A DNA stretch of 64,000 nucleotides, taken from positions 1,054,001 through 1,118,000 of the forward strand of contig NW_008805070.1 of the NCBI RefSeq assembly GCF_000004825.1. Reading direction: 5' to 3'. A program made the translations under genes and the position numbers. This stretch comes from Heterostelium album PN500. Its lineage: Eukaryota > Evosea > Eumycetozoa > Acytosteliales > Acytosteliaceae. Below the pieces are notes generated by a model. That model saw nothing but the letters and a program-made list of their open reading frames with translations, was not told the DNA's origin and did no database searches. How positions within the stretch are numbered: the stretch's first letter is position 1; the number at the start of each line of letters is the position of its first letter. Of this stretch, positions 37,783 to 48,439 are shown one piece after another.

Positions 37783-39480
37783 ATGATTGAACCAGAATTG
37801 ATAACTAAAACATTGGAGACTAAACCATTTTCGGGTCAGAAACCAGGTACTTCCGGTCTGAGAAAGAAAGTTACAGAGTTTCAAAATGGATTGTATCTAC
37901 ACAACTTTGTACAATCGATCTTCAATGTGTTGGATGCTAACGAGCTGAAGGGTGCCACTCTTGTGGTCGGTGGTGACGGTCGTTTCTACAATAAGCAAGC
38001 GATTCAAGTGATCTTTGGTATTGCCGCTGCCAACGGCATCGGAAAGGTCTTGGTCGGACAGAACGGTCTGTTGTCGACACCCGCTATTTCTGCGGTGGTT
38101 CGCGCACGCAGAGCACTCGGTGCGATCATCCTGACTGCCTCGCACAATCCAGGTGGTCCCAACGGTGACTTTGGTATCAAATACAACATTGCCAACGGTG
38201 GTCCCGCTCCCGAATCGATCACCAATGCAATCTACCAACAGACCACCAAGATCTCAGAGATTAGAATCGCAGAGAATGTCGTTGGCGCCATTGACCTCTC
38301 GAAGCTTGGTGTCACTCAATTCAAGAGCTTCACAGTGGAGGTGATCGATTCCGTAAGTGAATACGCCACGCTTCTCAAGTCCATCTTTGATTTCAACCAA
38401 ATCAAGTCGTTGGTTGCAAGAAAAGACTTTGTTTTCAATTTCGATGCGATGTCTGGTGTTACCGGTGTCTATGCTTCGCGTATCTTCTCCGATCTTCTCG
38501 GTGTTCCACTGGCCAATCTCATCAATTGTGTGCCATCCGAGGATTTCAATGGTGGACATCCCGATCCAAATCTCACTTATGCACCGGAGCTCGTTGACAA
38601 GATGAACAAAGGATTGTTTGATTGTGGTTGTGCATCCGATGGTGACGGTGACCGTAACATGGTGCTTGGCAAACGATTCTTTGTCAACCCATCGGATTCC
38701 GTTGCCGTCATCGCCAGCAACTATCAATCGATTCCCTATTTCAAATCTGGACTTAAAGGACTGGCTCGTAGTATGCCAACTTCCGCCGCTTTGGATCTCG
38801 TTGCCAAAGATCTAAAGATCCCATTCTTTGAGGTGCCAACCGGTTGGAAATTCTTTGGTAATCTCATGGACGCCAATACTCTCTCGATTTGCGGTGAAGA
38901 AAGTTTCGGAACCGGTTCCGATCACATTCGTGAGAAGGACGGAATCTGGGCGATTTGCGCATGGCTACAGATTCTCGCTGTGCACAACGCCGACGCCGCC
39001 AAACCGTTCGTATCGATTGAATCGATCGTCCACCAACACTGGCGAAAGTACGGACGTAACTACTACAGTCGTTACGACTATGAAGAGGTGGATACTAAGC
39101 TCGGTGACGAAGTTATGAAGGTCGTATCCGATGGAATCACTGACCGATCGCTCATTGGACGATCGTTCAACAAAGACGGACAAACCTACGTCATTGAACA
39201 TGCCGACAACTTTGAATACAAAGATCCAATCGACAAATCAGTCTCCTCCAACCAAGGACTACGTATCATTTTCTCTGACGGTTCAAGAATCATCTATCGT
39301 CTCAGTGGAACTGGATCGACAGGTGCCACCATTCGTGTCTACTTTGATAAATACGAAAGAGAAGAATCCAAGTTATTCAACGACACTCAAACTCACCTGA
39401 AATTCCTAATCTCCATTGCATTGGAATTATCAAAACTAACAGAAATCACTAAAAGAACCGAACCAAATGTAATCACATAA
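37783..39480 (+). CDS. pgmA: Phosphoglucomutase
   Basis: A single exon encodes 565 residues, the length of eukaryotic PGM1-type enzymes. It interconverts glucose-1-phosphate and glucose-6-phosphate in the cytosol, linking glycolysis with glycogen, trehalose and cellulose precursors. All four active-site loops are visible. They are TASHNPGG with the phosphoserine at residue 120, the metal loop DGDGDRN, the sugar-selectivity loop GEESFGTGSDH, and the phosphate loop RLSGTGSTGATIR near the C-terminus. The start at 37783 is the first ATG and fits the family N-terminus (KPGTSGLRKKV follows). No intron is needed. Codons are C-ending biased, consistent with high expression. A CAA repeat follows the stop. 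Confidence 0.97.
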   Translation: MIEPELITKTLETKPFSGQKPGTSGLRKKVTEFQNGLYLHNFVQSIFNVLDANELKGATLVVGGDGRFYNKQAIQVIFGIAAANGIGKVLVGQNGLLSTPAISAVVRARRALGAIILTASHNPGGPNGDFGIKYNIANGGPAPESITNAIYQQTTKISEIRIAENVVGAIDLSKLGVTQFKSFTVEVIDSVSEYATLLKSIFDFNQIKSLVARKDFVFNFDAMSGVTGVYASRIFSDLLGVPLANLINCVPSEDFNGGHPDPNLTYAPELVDKMNKGLFDCGCASDGDGDRNMVLGKRFFVNPSDSVAVIASNYQSIPYFKSGLKGLARSMPTSAALDLVAKDLKIPFFEVPTGWKFFGNLMDANTLSICGEESFGTGSDHIREKDGIWAICAWLQILAVHNADAAKPFVSIESIVHQHWRKYGRNYYSRYDYEEVDTKLGDEVMKVVSDGITDRSLIGRSFNKDGQTYVIEHADNFEYKDPIDKSVSSNQGLRIIFSDGSRIIYRLSGTGSTGATIRVYFDKYEREESKLFNDTQTHLKFLISIALELSKLTEITKRTEPNVIT

Positions 39481-39603
39481 AAAACAACAACAACAACAAC
39501 AACATCAACTTTGTATGGCAAAGTTGTTGATACCAACAATTTCCAAAATGAAATAAAAAAGAAAAAAGCTAATTTAAAAAAAACTAAAACAATTACTATT
39601 TAT

Positions 39604-40626
39604 TTATTTACCCATGTTCATGTTCATCATGATGTTTCCAGTGTTTGGCATGTATGTAACTTTAGCGGATTTCGAAAGGGTTTCGGCGATTTCCTTGGAA
39701 GCCTCGATTCTACGAAGCTCAATGAAACCTGGACCGGATTGTAGTGCCTGACTGATGAGTTTGGCAGCCTCAGACTCACCCTCTGCTCTGATGATGGCAG
39801 CACGCTTCTCTTGTTCGTTCTTCATGACGACGTATTTCGATCGCTCCGCTTCCTGTTGTGCGACTTGCTTGTGCTCGATGGCACTGGTAAAGTCCTGTGA
39901 GAAACTCAAGTGTGTGATGGAGACGTCGTCCAACAACAGATTGAACTCTGCCGATCTCTTTGTCAAAGCTTCACGAATCTCACGTGAAACCGCCTCTCTC
40001 TGGGTGATCAACTCACCAGCGTCGTACTGGGCAACCACTGATTTCAAAACTTCATTTCCAACCGACGGTAAGATTCTCTCATCGTAATCCATACCCAATT
40101 TACTGTAAATCCATGGTAATTTATCTACATCTGGTTTAAACAATACTCTAAGTGAAATATTGATAGTTTGCAAATCTATTACCAAGTTACATATTTAACA
40201 AAAAAAATGATTAGTTTACCACATTAACTCTTGGATTTGGTCAAAATAAAGTTTACAAACCTACCTTTACTACCAGTTTCTGATCTAATGTTTCTTGGTG
40301 TTGATCTTACATCAAAGATGAATTGTTTTTGTAACCATGGAATAATGAAATGTGTTCCTTCACCAACTACTTTATCCGATACACCAGAGATTCTGTCGAA
40401 AATAACTGCTCTCTGTCCACCATCGACTAATTTAATATTTAAATTGATTTGAATTGATTTGAATTGGAATTGTGATTAATAATAATTTGAACATGTTGAT
40501 CATTAACTAAGTGAATGTGTTCACATCCACACACTTACCATTATATATTGAACTATCAATCAATGAGATAGCAGTACCAATACCCAATGCAGCTGGTATC
40601 AATCTATTTAAGAAACTCTGTGCCAT
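39604..40626 (-). CDS. phbA: Prohibitin-1
   Basis: Three exons, 40539-40626, 40265-40426 and 39604-40175, give 273 residues, matching prohibitin-1 (about 272). The N-terminal hydrophobic anchor (residues about 6-25) is followed by the PHB/band-7 domain ([12 protein letters not shown]..., [10 protein letters not shown]) and the coiled-coil QVAQQEAER...[13 protein letters not shown]. With prohibitin-2 it forms the ring complex of the inner mitochondrial membrane that scaffolds the m-AAA protease and cristae. Prohibitin-2 was not seen in the window. The gene is convergent with phosphoglucomutase (123 bp) and divergent from NDUFB7 (272 bp). Confidence 0.97.
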
Positions 40627-40898
40627 CCTGTATATATTAAATTGTTTATTTACTTTGAAAAAATGTTATTAAAAATTATGAATGTTTGATGATCATTAAA
40701 AAAAAAAAAAAAAGAAAAAATTAAATTTTTTTATTTTTGATAAAACTTTTTTTTTCTATGATCAATGAAATTTTGCAGTGAGCATAGTATCTTTTTCGAT
40801 TAACTCAAAAAACAACACTTACCACATAATATATAGTCATCACTTATTCTGCATCTTCTTATATATATTACTACTTAATTTAACAGATATAGATAAAC
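40627..40898. promoter_or_regulatory. Short bidirectional promoter, prohibitin-1 (-) and NDUFB7 (+)
   Basis: Only 272 bp separate two divergent mitochondrial genes, so both must start within it. It holds an A run (40698-40713) and T runs; no factor site was recognised. Confidence 0.6.
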
Positions 40899-41463
40899 AT
40901 GGGTCACGATGCTCCAATGACTGTAAATCCAGATGGTACAAGAGGTACGAATATCTTTTATAATCTAGCAGTGCAGTTTGATTATTATATAATACAGGAA
41001 TCAAATTATATATATATTTATATTTAGATAGAAAGAATATAGTGTGATTGTGGTTATTAATTTATACCATTTATTTATTTATTTATATTCTTTTGAATAA
41101 TAATAATAGTTATGATTGCTACCAGAGAGGAATTAGAGATCAACAATGTACCATTGAATTTCAGAGATTATTGTGCACATCTTTTGATTCCATTGAACAA
41201 ATGTAGAGTAAAGGAATATTATTTGCCATGGAAGTGTGGTGATGAGAGACATGCTTATGAACAATGCCAATACGATGAGTATGACAAAATTTATCAATTT
41301 ATAAATTATATACTTTGTTAACAGTTCTAACTTACTAATCAAATCAACCAACAGATATATTTTAAGAATGAAAAAGAAGAATGATTTGGTTAAAGAGAAA
41401 GCAGAAGCTCATGCTGCTGCTGCATTGGCTAAGCAACAGCCACACTCAACTGAAGAATATTAG
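40899..41463 (+). CDS. ndufb7: NADH dehydrogenase 1 beta subcomplex subunit 7 (complex I B18)
   Basis: Three exons, 40899-40944, 41110-41278 and 41355-41463, join in frame to 107 residues. The centre is a twin CX9C (CHCH) motif: C-AHLLIPLNK-C followed by C-GDERHAYEQ-C. With the PLNxCR and WKC contexts this is diagnostic of NDUFB7. The start is MGHDAPMTV; the initial Met-Gly allows N-myristoylation as known for B18. It is an accessory subunit on the intermembrane-space side of complex I, imported by the Mia40 route. The C-terminus is a Lys/Ala-rich helix. Confidence 0.95.
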
Positions 41464-41984
41464 ATACAGATCTCATTCACTAAATAACACAATACAATAA
41501 CAATTGCAGCATAAATAGATAGTTAAGATAGTTTATAAAAGAAATGATAAAAATGATTGAATAATATTATAGTCATCTTTATCGTCATTATCGATTCATA
41601 CAAATCACTCACTCATACTTTATTCAAACCAACCAACCAACCAAACCAAAACAGTAACATTATAATATCATCAAAAATAAATATATTATTAATAAATAAT
41701 ATAGTATAATAATATAATTAATATATATAGCAAACTAGTTCATATATATATAATAGTTTATTGATGGTAGCGTAATGATGAAAAAAATGATTATTTATAA
41801 TTGTTAAATACCAGTGAATTATGATCTTATCAAATGAAAAGAACGAACCAACGAAAGAACGATCTATCAAATGAAAGTAATATATAGATTAAATGGATAT
41901 ATAATGATAAATTTATAGATTTATATAGTTAGATAGATAGATAGATATATGCAAATAGATATATAGATATATATATGAATAGAA
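41464..41984. other. Convergent 3' intergenic, NDUFB7 (+) and unknown gene (-)
   Basis: 521 bp, AT-rich, with GATA repeats at 41930-41950 and TATA-type repeats around 41735-41750 and 41950-41975. No coding exon was seen. Confidence 0.55.
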
Positions 41985-42532
41985 TTAACTTAATCTAAAT
42001 AAGAATTGTTCCAATTGTTTGAGACGACAGAAAAGTGGCGCGAATAAAGGTGATGTGTTGATAGCCAACTCTCTAGATGACTGTGAACAATCTTCTTGGA
42101 TCGATTCTCTAAATTCATCGAGAATCTTCTGTACGCTTGCACACAGCTCCTTTCTGATCGTAAGAATTCTAACGGTTGTCATGTTATTACTGAATTTCTC
42201 TGAAAGACAAGGTACTAAATCTTTACAGTCATCTCTACTAATCATTTCCTATTCAAAATGTTAAATTAATTATTAATGTTGCTAAAACAAAATATAATTA
42301 TTATTGTCATAGCATTTTTTTATGCTAGCTTTTTCATATTCTTTTCTCCTCTTCTTCATCAACACCAACATCAATAATAACAATAACTTACTCTATAATA
42401 TTCATACAATTGAGGTTCCGATATTTTCGCAGCTAAAATCAAGCCGACAATCGAATCTCTTGCTTCTTCTTGTTTCATACGAATAAGATCGGCAGTGTTA
42501 ACAACCAATAAATCAACAGATAACTTTCCCAT
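41985..42532 (-). CDS. Unrecognised small helical protein (134 aa)
   Basis: Two exons, 42392-42532 and 41985-42248, join at YYR|EMI to 134 residues. The ATG at 42532 is the first in frame and the junctions are good GTAAGT/ATAG sites. The sequence is predicted largely helical with a mixed-charge surface and five cysteines, and it has no signal peptide or membrane helix. The short length and helical character could fit a subunit of a larger complex, but I do not recognise the family. The gene lies between NDUFB7 and Nar1. Confidence 0.75.
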
Positions 42533-43236
42533 TCTTTGTTGTTTGTTTGGTGAAATAACTAAAAAGTTTGAGTGTAGAATTCTCTAGACAGAGCTGTGGG
42601 GAGCAAGCGATATTCCAAGGAAGATGTTCTATTGATTATTATTTATTCTATCATAATAAACTAATGTTATTAATGAATAAATTAATGAATAAAAGTTTAG
42701 TTTACTAGATAAAAATAAACAAATAGATAAACTATTAAAACTAACTATATAATAATATAATTACAAAAAAAAAAAAGAGAAAGAAACGAATAAACTTAAT
42801 CTAATTCAATACCAACTAACTAACTAATACTACAATTTAATTAATTATTTAATAAAACAACAACAACAACTTGACTAACTAAAATAAAACAATCTACATC
42901 ATCTCATTTACTGAATAAAACGAGAGAAAATGTATAAAAAGAAATTTAGTGGTGGTGCATTTGAGATTATTTTTATTGGTTTGATGTTGGTTGTTGCGTA
43001 TGTGTGGGGGTAGACTGTGAGGGTGGTTGAGATTCGAGTATTGTAAGTTGATCGTTTCACAAATTTTCAAGAATATCCAACTATTTAATCGATGATCTGA
43101 ATGTCCAGATTGATTGATTGATTGAATCAAAATAGATAGATAGATATTATTGTTATTAATCGATTTGATTTTCATTGAGATAATCAAAATAAAGATAATA
43201 TTTTATTAGGTAGATCGTAACGATAACGCTTAGTTG
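42533..43236. other. Intergenic, promoter of the 134-aa protein and 3' flank of Nar1
   Basis: 704 bp. A 97-codon - strand open frame at 42894-43187 consists of Ile/Asn/His-rich low complexity and has no relatives I recognise, so it was not called. Repeated GATTGATTGATTGA at about 43109-43125. Confidence 0.5.
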
Positions 43237-44997
43237 TTACCATTTGATGGATAACGCATTTTTATTCTTTTCAATCATATGATATTGAGTGTGTAGCTTG
43301 GTTTTGGATTCGGCCGAGAAACAACCGTTCAACCATTGCTTGTAGATCTCATTGATTTGTTGATCTTGTTGTGGCTGTAGTAGTTGTTGCTCATTGTAGC
43401 GATCTTCCGCCTGTTGAATCAAAACTTTTTGGTCACGTAGTGATTCGCTTCCCGCTTTGATTTGACCGCCACCGTTGATGCATCCCGACGGACATGCCAT
43501 GACCTCAACGAAATCGTAGGGCAGCTTGCCAATCTTGATCTTTCTGACTACGTTCTGAATGTTTCTGAATCCGTAGGCTTTGGCGAAAGTCATCACTTTC
43601 TTGCCATCGACAACCAGCGATGCCTCTTTGAAATCGGTGTTTCTTCCCACTTGATATTCAATCTCTTTGACCTCGACGCCAAACAACTCCTTGGCAGCGT
43701 AACGATAGAGGAATTCAAAGTATCCACCGGTTGATCCTTCCACTCCATAAGGTGAACCTGTTTCACTATCTAAATATCTAAACATTTGTTGTTGTGGGTC
43801 AATCTCTTCTTCTTTATCTTCTAAACCAACGAAATCAATCGATTTCTCTTTTAACAAATCTAAAACCTCTGAACTCGATAATACACAATCTACATCTCTA
43901 GAACTGAATATATCATTATAGAAATCCGATCTACTCGCTTCCAATTTCTTATCATAACAAGGCATAATTGTAACATGATATATATCTGATGGTCTGATTA
44001 TTATTATTATTATTAAATGTTGTAATTATTGTTAGTAAGCTAATGTATTTTATAGATAGATGGATGGATACATACTTTTTATTTAAAAACTTCTCACCTA
44101 AATAATACTTTACAAGAGTTCCCATGATCTGCTGTGGTGATTTAGTTGTACTGATATATGGTAGGATGTATTCACCATGTGATTTCTCGGCATAGCAAAT
44201 CCAACCTGGACATGCAGAGCATAGCATCGGTAGAGGTGCATTCTCCAGCTGTTTCCTATGTCTCGCTACAAACTCTGCTGCCGACTCCAACAGTGAGAAC
44301 TCTCTTCCAAATGAAACATCAAATACATAGTCGCAATTCAATATTCTTTTAAATAATATTTCTAATTTTCTTTGTACCTATAAGATAAGTAATATAACAT
44401 AACATAACATAAACATAAACATAAACATAAATTAAAATATTATTAATATATAATTAACTATATCACAACTACTACTATAATAACTTATTAATAGGTAATT
44501 ATACTTACAATTTTAATTGGTAAATTAAAATGAGCAGCAATCGATGCTCTTGATTGTGGTGATATCGAGATAACTATAGTTTTTTTGGCGATGGCCACCG
44601 CAGTTGTTGAAGATGTATTTGCATTTAGAACATTTTGAAACTCTGTAATACTTTGTGCTGTAATTAAAACACTTTCTGCAGAGGTGATACATCCACTGCA
44701 TGCCAAACAGTCATTGAGTGTAATTGTAGCTTTCTCCAACTTTGTCTTCTCACCAAATTCATCAATCTCTACATAACTACCATCTTTATCAATATCTACT
44801 TTAGTCGATTTCTAACAATATTGTAAATAAACTTTAAATTAACATCAAAAAACAAACCAATAATAACTAACTAACTAAATAGCTAACTAACTAACCTTTG
44901 ATTTACTTATTTCCACAGGTTTAATACATTCTTGTGAAGGTGTTATAAAATCATCTAATTCCGTTAATTTTAATATAGATGAGAATTTATCTGACAT
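43237..44997 (-). CDS. ciao3: Cytosolic Fe-S cluster assembly factor Nar1/CIAO3 (NARFL, [FeFe]-hydrogenase-like)
   Basis: Four exons, 44896-44997, 44509-44811, 44076-44377 and 43237-43993, give 487 residues, as in NARFL (476). Cysteines for both clusters are present: PSQEC (residue about 24) plus CLACSGC for the N-terminal cluster, and [15 protein letters not shown] and CPSGC for the H-cluster-like C-terminal site. The protein bridges the early scaffold and the CIA targeting complex in cytosolic/nuclear Fe-S protein maturation. It is not a hydrogenase. A Gln-rich insert (around residue 445) and the normal small-subunit-like tail follow. An ORF scan alone would break this gene into three pieces; the exon joins restore all motifs in frame. 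Confidence 0.95.
44395..44432. repeat. Microsatellite (ACATA/AACATAA) in a Nar1 intron
   Basis: Tandem 5- and 6-bp units (AACAT then AAACAT) fill most of an intron of the Nar1 gene. Confidence 0.8.
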
Positions 44998-45360
44998 GAT
45001 TGAATTATGTTATAATTGTTTAATAATTGTTTAATAATAGTAGTAATATATTAAAAAGCGAAAGACGACGACGGTGTTTGTTGTCAAAAAAATAATTAAA
45101 AGAATAAAAAGAATGAAAAAACATGTCAGGAGTGGTGAAGTGAGTCACCTGGATTAAAAATTTGTAGGGGTGAAAAAACCTGTTGTTGATTAATATTAAC
45201 AAACTTTGTTCTGTTCATTTTTTTTAATCGATCTAATTTACTTTATATATTTATATCAAACAAACTAAAAGTCATCAAATACATCTAAATATAAATAGTA
45301 TATATATATATATATTGAAACTATATCTATATATATTTATTTTAATTATTTTAAAAAAAG
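44998..45360. promoter_or_regulatory. Divergent promoter region, Nar1 (-) and zinc transporter (+)
   Basis: 363 bp, AT-rich, with TATA-type repeats at 45298-45345 just upstream of the zinc transporter ATG. A short GACGACGACGG GC-richer patch lies at about 45065. No coding exon. Confidence 0.5.
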
Positions 45361-48031
45361 ATGATGAGATATTCAAAGAATAGGTAGGTAGTAGTAACAT
45401 TTACTGAAGTTGTGATCACAAAGAAGAAAATACTTATAACGACAAAATTTTTTGTTGTATTATTTATATTCAGTCAATCAGTTATACTGTTACTATTCGG
45501 AAGTAAAGGATTAAGAGTATGTTCGGTGATTGTTGCATTCTTTTTGTTGCAATCGATGAGTGTAGTTAATGTAGCTGCCTATACAACATTGATTGCTTCA
45601 CTGCTGTTTGCTGCAAACGAAAAGTTGTGGTTATCGATTCCACAATTGAAATCAACACAACTCACTCAGATTGCTTTGTTTTCCGCTCTCTATACTGTTG
45701 TTGCATTACTATGGAATACAGGTTTAAAATATATTGGTCCATTAGGGTAGCTATATAAATACACATCTAGATTTAAATAACATTGTCCACTTCGAATATT
45801 TGCTAAACTTACAACTTAAATAATTTAGTACAATACTATTGACAGATTATACATTTGAAACATATCCAGTGTTATTTAATAATATACAAAGTGGAAACTT
45901 CATTGGTAATGATATTGTAGGTTTGTTTATGTTATGTTATTGTAAAACAACAACAACAATTGGAAATTAACAAAGGTTATTTACATATTTTTTTCTAGGG
46001 AAGAGCAACTTTAATGTTGATCATTGGATATATTACGATTCCATTGTTTGGTAGTGTAGCTACTGAAAATGGACTACCATTGATAGGTTATCAATTGCCA
46101 TTGTTTGGAGGATTGTGTTTGTTTATTTATTCACTTTTGGGATACAAGAGCGGAATGATCTACAAGTGGCATCACAGTGGATCACTCGATAATAGCGGAT
46201 CATCGACCATCGGTGCAAGACAATCGCCTTGGAAATCAAAGATCTACGTTCTCGGTCTACTCGGTTCCTCTGTAATACTATTTTCATTGAAACTTTTGGA
46301 ATACCTAATATCGACACCATCCATCTATAATAATATCAATAGTTTAGCTGTAAGTCAGTCGTTTAATAATAATAATAATAACATAATATATTGTATCATT
46401 TTATTATCCTACTAACATGATTAAATTATTATTATTATTATTATTAGTTTATTCCAACATTTTATCAATTCATTCAATTGTTATTTATTTCATTATTTGG
46501 TATATTCTTGAATCATCATTTCGACACTGTCATCGAACAACAATTGGGATTCCTAATTTTCAGTAAGGCATCACTTACCGCCTCCTTTATTCTCTGTATT
46601 TTAATTGGATTGTTTTATGGATTCTCAACTTTATTCACTCCATTCATTATTGGTAGTTTTATTTTGATTATAACTGGTATGGAAAACAATATTAATAATA
46701 GTAATAATATGATTTGATTAATTTTCTTTTTCTTGTTTTTTTAGCTATTCATATATTATTCTCGAAATCAGGTGGAGCAGGTGGATATATGGATCAAGTT
46801 GGTGGAATCATTGGATCTATGCCAATGGTAGGTGCAATCGGTGGAACTGGGCTGACTTCAGCTGGTGCCGCCAATATAATGAAGGATATCGTTAAGCAGA
46901 TCATTGAGAAGCCAACGAGTCGTCGTATCTTTACATTCTTGGTAGTCAATCTAATGTTTATGTTTGTCGAGATGGCATATGGTATCTGGACCAACAGTTT
47001 GGGTTTGATTACCGATGCCTGTCATATGTTGTTCGATGCCACCGCTTTGTTTATCGCTCTGGTGGCAGAGGTCATTTCACAATGGAAACCGACGGAATCA
47101 TTCTCCTACGGTTACGGTAGAGTTCAGATTCTATCAGGTTTCGTCAATGGTATCTTCCTTATTTTTATTGCAATTACAATTCTAATGGAATCAATTGAAA
47201 GGTAACAAAATCAAATCAATTCAATTCAATTTTAAACAACAACAACAACAACTAAATTACTAACTATCCATTATTATTGTTATCTAATTAGACTTATGGA
47301 ACCACCTGAAATTAATACCGATAAATTATTGTTGGTATCTGTATTGGGATTCTTGGTGAATATGGTTGGTGTATTTTCATTCCATGGTGATCATGGACAC
47401 TCTCATGGAGGTGGTGGCGGTGGTCATTCTCATGGTCACCACGGTCATTCACATGGCGGTAGTGCACACGATGAGCCAAATCAACCAAAGAAGCGTAGTG
47501 TCAATATCGATGGTGTATTCCTTCATCTTCTTGCCGATACTCTTGGAAGTGTTGGTGTCATTGTATCGTCGCTCATCATTCAGATCTGGGGATATACTCT
47601 TGCCGATCCAATCTGTTCGCTCTGCATCAGTATCCTCATTTTCCTGAGTGTCATCCCATTGATTACCAACACTGCAAAGACTCTTCTACAATGCACACCC
47701 GAACCAATTCATGAAAATATTAATCAAATCATTGGACAAGTATGTTTTTATAGATAATCAATATTAGATTTAATCTTTTTCTAATATATATTTGTTTTTT
47801 GTTATTTAATCATAGATTACAAACATTACTGGCGTAATAGGATACACAGATTTCCATTTCTGGAGTCACAGTGAAGAGATTGTTGTCGGAACTATTAAAG
47901 TAATTGCTGATCCAGCAGCTAGCGAAAAGAAATTACGTAAATCAATTGCCGCTGTATTAAAAGAAAATAAGGTTACCAGTCCAACTATTGAAATCATTAA
48001 AAATAAGCAAAGTTTGACTGAATCTACTTAA
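45361..48031 (+). CDS. Cation diffusion facilitator zinc transporter, ZnT5/ZnT7/Msc2-like
   Basis: Eight exons (45361-45383, 45474-45746, 45829-45916, 45999-46349, 46448-46676, 46745-47201, 47292-47739, 47816-48031) join in frame to 694 residues. The first exon is a 23-base mini-exon starting at ATG ATG. The N-terminal half has many membrane helices not found in small CDF proteins, as in ZnT5 and yeast Msc2. The CDF core follows from about residue 345: DACHMLFDATA and HLLADTLG supply the His/Asp zinc site. A His/Gly-rich cytosolic loop (HGDHGHSHGGGGGGHSHGHH) lies between helices IV and V. A C-terminal cytosolic domain ends the protein. It probably loads zinc into the Golgi/ER, usually as a heterodimer with a ZnT6-like partner (family knowledge). 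Confidence 0.93.
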
Positions 48032-48439
48032 AATAAAAACAAACCGATAGTTCTTTTAAAGAAAAAAAGAAATACTATAACAATTTGAAATTTAGTTACA
48101 ACAGATATTATCTTTGAGAGTTTTATAAAATACATTCAAAAGAAGTTCATGATTGGATAGATTGAGGTGTTGTTATTTGAAATAATAAATTACCCTTACC
48201 AAAATAAAATATCCAATCAGTTTCATTTTGGTTGTCTCTTTATTCTTCTTTGTCAGTTTTTTTTCATGAGATTTCAAATGTTGTTGCTGACACTAAGAGA
48301 ACAGTGATTTATTTTAGCTTAAAACTAATAGTAATGGCTTCTCATTACAAATATTCAAATATTTATAAATACTTTATTTTAGGAAAATGTACAATAAATA
48401 TATATATAACTTTCTCCAAGATTAATCTTGGTTTATTAA
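48032..48439. other. Convergent 3' intergenic, zinc transporter (+) and RapGAP (-)
   Basis: 408 bp, AT-rich, without a coding exon. An open frame at 48232-48459 (+) is low-complexity and partly antisense to the RapGAP end. Confidence 0.55.

Noticed and set aside
42894-43187. 97-codon - strand open frame downstream of Nar1
   Set aside because: Low-complexity Ile/Asn/His composition and lies in the 3' flank; no coding evidence.
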